Source of the DNA: UMGS75 sp963648435
GTDB taxonomy: Bacteria; Bacillota_I; Bacilli_A; ML615J-28; CAG-313
Direction: 5' to 3'
Assembly: GCA_963648435.1 (NCBI GenBank)
Contig: CAVJDT010000028.1
Location: 1-24,218, forward strand
DNA: 24,218 nt
Under the pieces are notes generated by a model. It saw nothing but the letters and a program-made list of their open reading frames with translations, searched no databases and was not told the origin of the DNA. The position numbers were made by a program, and so were the translations under genes. Shown here one piece after another: positions 7,710 to 15,470 of the stretch (the first letter of the stretch is position 1; each line of letters opens with the position of its first letter).

Positions 7710-7736
7710 TTAGCAGTAAGTTTGAAACAGTGCTAA
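7710..7736. promoter_or_regulatory. CIRCE operator 2 (HrcA binding site)
   Basis: TTAGCAGTA, 9 bases, CAGTGCTAA: a second 9-9-9 CIRCE-like repeat starting two bases after the -10 box and covering the expected transcription start. Its right half matches consensus at eight of nine positions. The AAGGAGG ribosome site of hrcA begins in its last base. Confidence 0.88.
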
Positions 7737-7749
7737 AGGAGGCGGTTTA

Positions 7750-8760
7750 ATGATTACCGAAAGACAAAAATTAGTTCTTATTGGAATTGTTGAAGAATAC
7801 GTAAAAACAAATGAGCCTGTGGGGTCACTAGTATTATCAAAGCGACCAGAACTTAACTTTTCAACAGCGACATTAAGAAACGATATGGCAGAACTCGAAG
7901 AATTAGGATATCTAGAAAAGATGCATACTTCTAGTGGAAGAGTACCATCAGAAAAAGGTTATCGTTTATATGTTGAAGAAATAATGCGACGAAACGAAAC
8001 CACAAATGATGATTTTCCAATGCTTGATGAAATCTTTGAAAGACCTAATATATCGCTAGAACAAGCATTATATGAATCAATGGATATGGTATCACAACTT
8101 ACTAATTATGCATCCATTGCTCTTGGTAAGACTGCGTATACTTCAAGAATTAAGAAACTAGAATTCATATCTTTAAAAGGAAACCAAGCAGTTATCCTTA
8201 TGGTAACTGACCATGGCCATGTTGAAAGTAAAAAAATTCTTGTTCCTGAGGCCATTAGTTCAAAAGAACTTGAACAAGTAGTAAGCGTCTTAGACGAAAT
8301 TCTTCACAATGTTTTAGTTAGTGATATTAAAAATGTGATTAACAATCCTAATTTAAATGATGAGATAAGAGATTATTTAAATTATCATAATGAATTAGTT
8401 AATACATTCCTTGATGCCTTTATGAATATGGCAGTCGATAAATATCATTTGGTTGGACAATATAATATGTTATCACAACCGGAATTCCAAGACATTGAAA
8501 AAGTCAAAAGTTTATTTAATGCGATGGAAAGAAAGAACATCTTACGTGTTATTAACACTGATGCTTCAGGATTAACTATTAAAATAGGTACTGAAAATGA
8601 AATAAAAGTAATGGAAAATTGTTCAGTTGTAACAGTTCCTTATGAAACTAAGGAAGGTAGTGTTGGTACCATTAGTATTTTAGGACCTACGAGAATGGAA
8701 TATGTTAAGGTAATTCCTTTACTTGAACATATTGCGAAAAACATTAAAAAAGTATTATAA
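7750..8760 (+). CDS. hrcA: Heat-inducible transcription repressor HrcA
   Basis: HrcA represses class I heat-shock genes by binding CIRCE. Its activity depends on the GroE chaperonin in Bacillus. The 336-residue length is typical. The N-terminal winged helix (about 1-75) begins MITERQKLVLIGIVEEYV and includes STATLRNDMAELEELGYL and the wing HTSSGRVPSEKGYRLYV. The C-terminal GAF-like part ends with EGSVGTISILGPTRMEY. It is the first gene of hrcA-grpE-dnaK-dnaJ, and the two operators upstream imply autoregulation of the operon. A strong AAGGAGG site precedes the ATG. Confidence 0.97.
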   Translation: MITERQKLVLIGIVEEYVKTNEPVGSLVLSKRPELNFSTATLRNDMAELEELGYLEKMHTSSGRVPSEKGYRLYVEEIMRRNETTNDDFPMLDEIFERPNISLEQALYESMDMVSQLTNYASIALGKTAYTSRIKKLEFISLKGNQAVILMVTDHGHVESKKILVPEAISSKELEQVVSVLDEILHNVLVSDIKNVINNPNLNDEIRDYLNYHNELVNTFLDAFMNMAVDKYHLVGQYNMLSQPEFQDIEKVKSLFNAMERKNILRVINTDASGLTIKIGTENEIKVMENCSVVTVPYETKEGSVGTISILGPTRMEYVKVIPLLEHIAKNIKKVL

Positions 8761-8772
8761 GGGAGGAGTATA

Positions 8773-9363
8773 ATGGAAAACAATCGTTACCGTGAAGAAG
8801 AAAAAGAAATGGATATAGCACCTGAGGCTGAAGTAGTTGAAGAAACAAAAGAAGTTGAAAGCGATATGTCTGAAGAAAATAAAAAAAATAAAAAACATAA
8901 GAAAAATCATTTATATGAAGAAAATCAAGCATTAAAAAAAGAAAATGCGGAATTAAAAGATCAATTATTAAGGAGTTTAGCTGAACTTGAAAACTTCAAG
9001 AAGCGAACAAATGAAGAAAGAATAAAAGATCGAAAATATGCTTTATCTGATTTTTTAATGCAACTAATTGATATTGTTGATATATTTGATAAAGCTGTTA
9101 ATATAAAAACAGATGATGAAAAATTAAAACAATTTCTTGATGGATTTGTTATGATTGATAAATCATTTAAACAAATTTTAGAGAAAAATGGGGTAAAACC
9201 AATTGAGGCTTTAGGTAAACCTTTTGATCCAGCATATCATTCAGCTATTGAAACAATCGAAGTAGAAGGCACTGAATCAAATATTGTAGTTGAAGAATTA
9301 ATGACTGGATACATTTATAAAGACCGTGTGTTAAGACCAAGTATGGTCAAAGTAAGTAAATAA
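8773..9363 (+). CDS. grpE: Nucleotide exchange factor GrpE
   Basis: GrpE is the dimeric co-chaperone that releases ADP from DnaK and can act as a thermosensor. The 196-residue product has an acidic and lysine-rich disordered N-terminus (residues 1-45), a long coiled coil (about 48-100, including LYEENQALKKENAELKDQLL) and the C-terminal beta domain with GKPFDPAYHSAIE and YIYKDRVLRPSMVKVS. It lies 12 bases after hrcA with a GGGAGGAG ribosome site and is co-transcribed with hrcA and dnaK. Confidence 0.97.
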   Translation: MENNRYREEEKEMDIAPEAEVVEETKEVESDMSEENKKNKKHKKNHLYEENQALKKENAELKDQLLRSLAELENFKKRTNEERIKDRKYALSDFLMQLIDIVDIFDKAVNIKTDDEKLKQFLDGFVMIDKSFKQILEKNGVKPIEALGKPFDPAYHSAIETIEVEGTESNIVVEELMTGYIYKDRVLRPSMVKVSK

Positions 9364-9390
9364 AAAAAAGAATTTAGGAGGAAATTTATT

Positions 9391-11235
9391 ATGAGCAAAA
9401 TTATAGGTATTGACTTAGGTACAACAAATTCATGTGTTGCGGTTATGGAAGGTGGCGAACCAAAAGTTATTGTTAACGCCGAAGGTATGAGAACTACACC
9501 ATCAGTTGTAGCTTTCAGAAATGGGGAAATAATTGTTGGTGAAAATGCACGTCGTCAAGCTGCTACTAACCTTGATACAGTATTTTCAATTAAGAGACAT
9601 ATGGGAACAGACTATGAAGTAAAAATTAAATCTACTGGTAAGTCTTATAAACCACAAGAGATTTCAGCAATGATTCTACAAAATTTAAAGGCTACTGCTG
9701 AAGCATATTTAGGCGAAAAAGTAACAGAAGCAGTTATTACAGTTCCTGCATACTTCAATGATGCCGAAAGACAAGCAACTAAAGATGCTGGTAAGATTGC
9801 TGGCCTTGATGTAAAACGTATTATCAATGAACCTACGGCTGCAGCTCTTGCATATGGCATTGATAAGCAAAGTCAAAAGGAACAAACTGTCTTAGTTTAT
9901 GACCTTGGTGGTGGTACATTCGATGTATCTATCTTACAACTTGCTGATGGCACATATGAAGTATTGGCAACTGCTGGTAACAACCGTCTTGGTGGTGATG
10001 ACTTTGATAATCGTGTTGTAAAATATTTAGTTGAAGAATTTAAGAAAGCTAATGGCATTGATTTATCAACTAATAAATCTGCTATGTTTAGATTAAAGAT
10101 GGAAGCTGAAAAGGCTAAGAAGGAATTGAGTAGTATGGCTCAAACTAACATTAACATTCCATTTATTACTGTTGATGCTAGTGGTAATCCTATTCACTTT
10201 GATATGACTTTAACAAGAGCTAAATTTGAAGAATTAATTCGTGATTTAATTGAATCAACAACTAATGCTGTACGTCAAGCTTTACGCGATGCTAAACTTA
10301 AAGCAAGTGATCTTGACCAAGTATTATTAGTAGGTGGTTCAACAAGAATCCCTGCTGTTCAAGAATTAGTACGTCGTGAATTAGGCAAAGAACCTAACCG
10401 TAGTATTAACCCTGATGAAGTAGTAGCAATGGGTGCCGCAATTCAAGGTGGTGTTCTTGCTGGTGATGTTAAAGATGTATTATTGCTAGATGTTACACCT
10501 CTATCACTTGGTATTGAAACTTTAGGTGGCGTATGCACCGTATTAATTCCACGTAATACGACAATTCCTACTACTAAATCACAAATTTTCTCAACTGCTG
10601 TTGATAATCAACCTGGAGTTGAAATTCATGTTCTACAAGGTGAAAGAAGTATGGCTGCCGACAATAAGACTTTAGGTAAGTTCCAATTAGTTGGTCTTCC
10701 ACTTGCTCCTCGTGGTGTTCCTCAAATTGAAGTAAAATTTGATATTGATGCTAATGGTATCGTTCATGTTAGTGCCAAAGATTTAGGAACTGGTAAATCT
10801 CAAACTATTACAATCAGTGATGGTAATGGCTTAAGTGAAGAAGAAATTGACCGTATGGTTAAAGAAGCAGAAGAAAATGCGGCTAGTGATAAAGCTAAGA
10901 AAGATGAAGCTGATCTTCGTAATGAATGTGAACAATTAATGTTTGCGGTTGATAAATCAATAGCTGATTTAGGTGATGAAGCAACTGAAGAAGAAAAATC
11001 TAAAGTTACAGCCGCAAAAGAAGAATTGAAGAAAGCTCTTGAAGGAACTGACTTAAGTGAAATTAAGGCAAAGAAAGAAGCTCTTGAAAAAGATGCTCAA
11101 TCAATTGCGATAAAAGCATACGAAAAGATTCAAAAAGAACAACAAGCCAAGAGTCAAGCTGAAAATGGTGATAACAACAACAATAACTCTGGTGATGATA
11201 ACACTGTTGATGCTGATTACGAAGATGTTAAATAA
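9391..11235 (+). CDS. dnaK: Molecular chaperone DnaK (Hsp70)
   Basis: DnaK is an ATP-dependent chaperone for nascent and stress-denatured proteins, working with DnaJ and GrpE. At 614 residues it is of the shorter Gram-positive type. The nucleotide-binding domain (1-360) has IGIDLGTTNS, VYDLGGGTFDVS, NRLGGDDFD and GGSTRIPAVQ. The interdomain linker DVLLLD starts at residue 362, followed by the substrate-binding domain and helical lid. The C-terminus has an asparagine-rich linker (DNNNNNSGDDN) and ends DADYEDVK, close to the family consensus. An AGGAGG site precedes the ATG. It is third in the CIRCE-controlled operon. Confidence 0.99.
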   Translation: MSKIIGIDLGTTNSCVAVMEGGEPKVIVNAEGMRTTPSVVAFRNGEIIVGENARRQAATNLDTVFSIKRHMGTDYEVKIKSTGKSYKPQEISAMILQNLKATAEAYLGEKVTEAVITVPAYFNDAERQATKDAGKIAGLDVKRIINEPTAAALAYGIDKQSQKEQTVLVYDLGGGTFDVSILQLADGTYEVLATAGNNRLGGDDFDNRVVKYLVEEFKKANGIDLSTNKSAMFRLKMEAEKAKKELSSMAQTNINIPFITVDASGNPIHFDMTLTRAKFEELIRDLIESTTNAVRQALRDAKLKASDLDQVLLVGGSTRIPAVQELVRRELGKEPNRSINPDEVVAMGAAIQGGVLAGDVKDVLLLDVTPLSLGIETLGGVCTVLIPRNTTIPTTKSQIFSTAVDNQPGVEIHVLQGERSMAADNKTLGKFQLVGLPLAPRGVPQIEVKFDIDANGIVHVSAKDLGTGKSQTITISDGNGLSEEEIDRMVKEAEENAASDKAKKDEADLRNECEQLMFAVDKSIADLGDEATEEEKSKVTAAKEELKKALEGTDLSEIKAKKEALEKDAQSIAIKAYEKIQKEQQAKSQAENGDNNNNNSGDDNTVDADYEDVK

Positions 11236-11281
11236 TATAAATACTAGTATAAAAATATAATAGAATGGAGAGGGGTCATTT

Positions 11282-12412
11282 ATGGCAACAAAAAGAGATT
11301 ATTATGAAGTGTTAGGCGTAGATAAGAATGCCACACAAGATGAGATTAAAAAAGCATATCGTAGCCTTGCGAAAAAATATCATCCTGATGTCAGTACTGA
11401 CCCCAATGCTACTGAAAAATTTGCCGAAATTCAAGTTGCTTATGATTGTTTAAGCGATCCAGAAAAACGTTCAAATTATGACAATTACGGAACCGAAGAT
11501 CCAACTAATGGATTTGGCGGTTCTGGCTTTAATGGAAGCACAAGTGGTTTTGGTGGATTTGGCGGATTTGAAGATATCTTTAGCAGTTTCTTTGGGGGAG
11601 GTCGCTCAACAAGAGGTAGCACTGGAGCAACACGGGGAAAAGACATAATTGTCGATGTAACACTAACATTTGAAGAAGCTGCGTTTGGTGTTAAAAAACC
11701 AATAAATATCAGCCGTTATGAAGAATGCGAAAATTGTCATGGATCGGGAGCTGAAACTCCAAACGATGTAACTACTTGTCCAAAGTGCCATGGTACTGGT
11801 CGTGTTGTAGTTCAACAAGCAACAATTTTAGGACGTATTTCAACTGAAACTGTATGTCCTGATTGTAATGGTCGTGGTAAAAAAATCGCCCATGCTTGTC
11901 ATGTATGTAATGGCAGTGGACGTGTTAAGAAAAATAAAACTATCAACGTCAATATTTTGGCCGGAATTAATAATGATCAAACTATTCGTTTAGCAGGTGA
12001 AGGGGAAGCCGGAACAAACGGTGGCTCAAAAGGCGATCTATTAATTCGTGTTACAGTTAAACCACATGAAATCTTTATGAGAGATGGTAATGATATAATG
12101 TTAGAATTACCAATAACATTTAGTCAAGCCGCTTTAGGGGCAACCATTGAAGTAAAAACTTTACAAGGAATGGTTAACCTAAAGATTCCAGCAGGTACCC
12201 AAACTGGTACTAAATTCAAAATGTCTGGTAAAGGTATTGATAATAAAATCACTGGTAGATGTGGTAATCAATATGTAACTGTAAAAGTGGTAACACCAAC
12301 TAAGCTCACTAGCAAACAAAAAGATTTGTTTACAGAATTATCAAATACTGATGAAACCGCAAACAATAGTATCTTTGATCGTATTAAACGATTCTTTAAA
12401 GACAAAAAATAA
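11282..12412 (+). CDS. dnaJ: Co-chaperone DnaJ (Hsp40)
   Basis: DnaJ delivers substrates to DnaK and stimulates its ATPase. All class A features are present in 376 residues: the J domain (5-70) with the HPD motif at 34-36; a glycine/phenylalanine-rich segment (about 75-112); four zinc-finger CxxCxGxG repeats at about 149-215 (CENCHGSG, CPKCHGTG, CPDCNGRG, CHVCNGSG); and two C-terminal beta domains. The ribosome site is GGAGAGG. It is the last gene of the heat-shock operon and is followed by a strong terminator. The prmA and rsmE genes that often follow dnaJ in Bacilli are absent. Confidence 0.98.
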   Translation: MATKRDYYEVLGVDKNATQDEIKKAYRSLAKKYHPDVSTDPNATEKFAEIQVAYDCLSDPEKRSNYDNYGTEDPTNGFGGSGFNGSTSGFGGFGGFEDIFSSFFGGGRSTRGSTGATRGKDIIVDVTLTFEEAAFGVKKPINISRYEECENCHGSGAETPNDVTTCPKCHGTGRVVVQQATILGRISTETVCPDCNGRGKKIAHACHVCNGSGRVKKNKTINVNILAGINNDQTIRLAGEGEAGTNGGSKGDLLIRVTVKPHEIFMRDGNDIMLELPITFSQAALGATIEVKTLQGMVNLKIPAGTQTGTKFKMSGKGIDNKITGRCGNQYVTVKVVTPTKLTSKQKDLFTELSNTDETANNSIFDRIKRFFKDKK

Positions 12413-12429
12413 CTTTTCATTTTTTTGAA

Positions 12430-12465
12430 GAATAACACTTATGAAATGGGTGTTATTCTTTTTTT
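12430..12465 (+). terminator. Intrinsic terminator of the hrcA-dnaJ operon
   Basis: GAATAACAC (12430-12438) pairs with GTGTTATTC (12450-12458) across an 11-base loop and is followed by a run of seven T. Confidence 0.9.
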
Positions 12466-12475
12466 CGTAATTATA

Positions 12476-12504
12476 TTGAAAAAAAACTTAAAAAATGTTA
12501 TAAT
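12476..12504 (+). promoter_or_regulatory. Promoter of the 937-residue amidase lipoprotein gene
   Basis: TTGAAA (12476-12481) and TATAAT (12499-12504) are 17 bases apart, with an extended -10 TGT. The start point would be near 12511, so the leader is little more than the AGGAG ribosome site. Confidence 0.75.
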
Positions 12505-12524
12505 GATAGAAGGAGTGTGAGAAT

Positions 12525-15338
12525 ATGAGAATAAATAAAAGAATATTTAATATTTTATGCTTATCATTTTTATTCATTTGTGTAATAAATTTTGCAAGTT
12601 GTGGAAAAAAAGAAAAAGATGATAAGTACAAAAACCTTGTTCCAACAAATATGGCGCTTGGTGAAATTTATGAAGTAAAAGCTGAAGAAACATTTGAAAT
12701 GACAAGTTTAAATGAAAGTATTATTAAAGTAAATGGAAATAAACTTGTTGCATGTAAGATGGGAGAAACTGAAATTACTATCAAAATTAATAAAGAAACT
12801 TTGAACCGTAAAATTACCGTAGGCGAAGGTATGTATGTTAATATTCCTGATAAAATGATATGTAATACACGTCATCGTTTAGAAGTAGTATTAAATAGTG
12901 ATACTATCACTGATTATGAAGTTAATGTTGAAGATTCTAGTGTTATTACTTATCAAAAAGGAAGCCTTGTATCTCAAAAATTAGGTACAACCAAAGTAAC
13001 AGTTACTTGTGATACTTATACAAGAGAATACAATGTTGAAGTAATTGATAAACTTAGCATTAATCTTGCCCCAACAATGCGAAAAGGCGAAATTCAAACC
13101 ATTGAATGTACAAATGCTCAAGATAAGAAGATGAAAGATGCTGAACTTATATCTAGTAATCCGGAAGTTGTCAAAGTAATCTCGTTAAGTAAAATTGAAG
13201 CAGTATCAGTCGGTAAAGCGACATTAACCCTTAAATGGAATGGTGAAGAACAAAGTGTTACAGTTGAAGTAATTATGAATTTTAAATATAACTATCAAAA
13301 AGGACTTTCAGTAAATGGTATAGGTGAATTTAAAGTTTATATGGAAGGTGTAACAGAATTTGAAGATTATACTTTAATATCAAGTGATTCAAGTGTAGTT
13401 GAAGTAGTTGATAAACATCATTTAAAGGGCATAAAAGAAGGCAAGGCTACAATAACAATCAAACTAAATGGTTATTATGATGATACCATTATAGTTAATG
13501 TTGTTTCAATGAAATTATTAGGTAGTGAAACAATGAAACGTGATGGTGTTCAATTTTTAACTGTTTCATTTAGTCCTAAAGAATACAGTGAAAACTTTAC
13601 ATTTGAAATAGAAGATCCAAGTGTTCTAATGGTAAATGAAAAAGGTAGAGTTGATGCCTTAACAGTTGGAAAATCAAAAGTTACTGTTCGCACGGAAAGT
13701 GGATTTACTGATAGTATTGAAATAACAGTTGAAGATGTTTTTTATTCAATTACTTTTGATATAAGTGATGAAGACAAAGCTTTAATTCCTGCTGATTATT
13801 TAGAAACTTACACTAAATTTAGTATTGATGATTTACCTATTTCTCTTCCTTTGTTAACAAGAGATGATGCTTCATTCTTAGGTTGGAAAATTAATGATAG
13901 TAGTTTATCTTTAGATTTAGATAAAATGAAATTTGAAATTCCAGTTAATACTAATTACAATGTTGTATTAACAAGTTATTGGGGATTATCGCGTCTTGAT
14001 TTATCATATGAAACTAGTCAAGTAATTGGAATTGGCGATACTGTTAAAATAATTGTTTCTCCATATATGATTGCTAGAAATATTGATTCGACAAAACTTG
14101 TATGGTATAGTGATAATGAAACTATCGCTAAAGTAAGTGATGGTGTAGTCACAGGTATTAGTGAAGGCAGTACTTTAATTAGTGTATGTTGTGAAGAAAA
14201 TAGTAATATTTATGCCTCAATTGGGGTAACTGTAAAACAAGGAGTTGGTAAAATGAGTGAATTATTAAGATACTTTGTTGATAATGCGGCGGCGGAAGTA
14301 ATTGCTAAGAATATTACTGTAACAGGATATCAATTTGTATATGAACATCGTCTTTTAGGAAGTGTTACTGATTATTTATTTGAACCATTTGTGGTAAATG
14401 AAAATTATTTAGTACCATCTAATATGAGTAATCGTCCTGGTGAAGTAAGAGAAAAATTCTATATTGTAGTTCATGATACAGCTTCATCAGCCTCAACTGC
14501 GAATGGACTTGCTCATGCTAAATATATTGTTGAAGGTGGCGGTGGCACTTCATGGCATTACACTGTATCAAATGATGGAATTTATCATCATATTCCTGAT
14601 AATGAAGTAGCATATCATGCGGGGGATGGACATTCTTCAGCTAGTGAATATCGTTTAATTGAAACAGGAGTTAAATCAACCGATGATACTCATCCAAAAG
14701 TAACAATTACTGAAGATGGATATTATGCTTTAAATGGTGTAAAAACGTTAATTGAAGCTCCAACTAACGATGGTAAAATTTTAACAACTGAATCAATCAA
14801 TGATATGGGTGTGCGTGTAGTAGTTCAAAATGGTTATTACTATATGGGTAATACATACTACAATAAAACATATTTAAAGATTGCCAATTACGGTGGCAAT
14901 ATGAATGGTATTGGAATGGAGACAACTGTTAATAAAGGTTCTGATATCTATTATACATGGCAAAAGACCGCAAAACTTGTCGCAAATTTAATGAAAACTA
15001 ATAATTTAACAATTGATGATGTTAAGCCTCACCACTATTTTAGTGGTAAACCTTGTCCTGCTACAATGCGTAGTAATGGTTTCTGGGGTAAATTTATGGA
15101 ATTAGTTCAATTTGAATATGATATGATAACTAAATATGCTGGTTATACTGTAACATTTAAATCAAATAATCCTGAATATGTAAATAATCTAGGACGTGTA
15201 ATTAAACAAGATGTAAAAGCAAAATCAGTAAGTTATACAATTACTGTTTCTAAAGATGGAAAATCAGAGTCTATTACGCTTTGGACAACTATTCCTGGAT
15301 CATCACAATTCGCTCCAATTGTGGATAAAGGTGAATAA
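12525..15338 (+). CDS. Lipoprotein with Ig-like repeats and C-terminal N-acetylmuramoyl-L-alanine amidase
   Basis: The product is a secreted, lipid-anchored peptidoglycan amidase. The signal peptide ends in a lipobox, FASC, with the lipidated cysteine at C26. Residues 38-403 hold about five BIG2-like Ig domains (for example LISSDSSVVEVV, SVGKATLTL and IKEGKATITIKL segments). Residues 404-490 resemble one degenerate InlB-type B-repeat (SFLGWKI), and 491-573 another BIG2 domain (WYSDNETIAKVSDGVVTGIS). After a helical linker comes an Amidase_2/PGRP domain with putative zinc ligands H650 (VVHDTAS), H836 and C844 and catalytic lysine K842, matching the H-x5-K-x-C spacing of T7 lysozyme. It carries an extra segment of about 90 residues (about 701-790). 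The C-terminus (870-925, FKSNNPEYVNNLGRV) looks like an atrophied bacterial Ig domain. The next gene encodes a far longer paralogue with the same C-terminal unit. The gene is monocistronic. The target could be its own wall or that of other bacteria. Confidence 0.85.
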   Translation: MRINKRIFNILCLSFLFICVINFASCGKKEKDDKYKNLVPTNMALGEIYEVKAEETFEMTSLNESIIKVNGNKLVACKMGETEITIKINKETLNRKITVGEGMYVNIPDKMICNTRHRLEVVLNSDTITDYEVNVEDSSVITYQKGSLVSQKLGTTKVTVTCDTYTREYNVEVIDKLSINLAPTMRKGEIQTIECTNAQDKKMKDAELISSNPEVVKVISLSKIEAVSVGKATLTLKWNGEEQSVTVEVIMNFKYNYQKGLSVNGIGEFKVYMEGVTEFEDYTLISSDSSVVEVVDKHHLKGIKEGKATITIKLNGYYDDTIIVNVVSMKLLGSETMKRDGVQFLTVSFSPKEYSENFTFEIEDPSVLMVNEKGRVDALTVGKSKVTVRTESGFTDSIEITVEDVFYSITFDISDEDKALIPADYLETYTKFSIDDLPISLPLLTRDDASFLGWKINDSSLSLDLDKMKFEIPVNTNYNVVLTSYWGLSRLDLSYETSQVIGIGDTVKIIVSPYMIARNIDSTKLVWYSDNETIAKVSDGVVTGISEGSTLISVCCEENSNIYASIGVTVKQGVGKMSELLRYFVDNAAAEVIAKNITVTGYQFVYEHRLLGSVTDYLFEPFVVNENYLVPSNMSNRPGEVREKFYIVVHDTASSASTANGLAHAKYIVEGGGGTSWHYTVSNDGIYHHIPDNEVAYHAGDGHSSASEYRLIETGVKSTDDTHPKVTITEDGYYALNGVKTLIEAPTNDGKILTTESINDMGVRVVVQNGYYYMGNTYYNKTYLKIANYGGNMNGIGMETTVNKGSDIYYTWQKTAKLVANLMKTNNLTIDDVKPHHYFSGKPCPATMRSNGFWGKFMELVQFEYDMITKYAGYTVTFKSNNPEYVNNLGRVIKQDVKAKSVSYTITVSKDGKSESITLWTTIPGSSQFAPIVDKGE

Positions 15339-15343
15339 AAACC

Positions 15344-15381
15344 AAAAAACTTAGTGGGAATTTAGACCCATTAAGTTTTTT
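15344..15381 (+). terminator. Intrinsic terminator after the first lipoprotein gene
   Basis: AACTTAGTGGG (15348-15358) pairs with CCCATTAAGTT (15367-15377), with one G-T wobble and an 8-base loop. Flanking A- and T-runs extend the stem, and the T-run runs to 15383. Confidence 0.88.
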
Positions 15382-15395
15382 TTAAAAATAAAAAA

Positions 15396-15410
15396 TGAAA
15401 ACGCTTTACA
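15396..15410. promoter_or_regulatory. cre-like sequence overlapping the -35 box
   Basis: TGAAAACGCTTTACA resembles the catabolite-responsive element bound by CcpA (consensus core TGWAANCGNTNWCA) but has one extra base before the final CA. Its last six bases are the -35 box TTTACA of the next gene, where a bound repressor would block polymerase. It is a single degenerate site, and no ccpA gene is visible. Confidence 0.35.
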
Positions 15411-15433
15411 AATAAAAATAAAAATGTTATAAT
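15405..15433 (+). promoter_or_regulatory. Promoter of the giant lipoprotein gene
   Basis: TTTACA (15405-15410) and TATAAT (15428-15433) are separated by 17 bases, with the extended -10 TGT. The block AAAAATGTTATAAT is identical to that in the promoter of the preceding lipoprotein gene. An AAAGGAG ribosome site is at 15457-15463. Confidence 0.75.
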
Positions 15434-15470
15434 AAAGTGTAAAAATTAAGAAAGGTAAAGGAGAAAAAAA

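Noticed and set aside
8744..8932. Minus-strand frame opposite the start of grpE
   Set aside because: It is the antisense of the lysine/glutamate-rich grpE N-terminus, with composition typical of a shadow frame and no ribosome site.
9645..9860. Minus-strand frame inside dnaK
   Set aside because: It lies wholly opposite the conserved dnaK coding sequence and has no recognisable protein.
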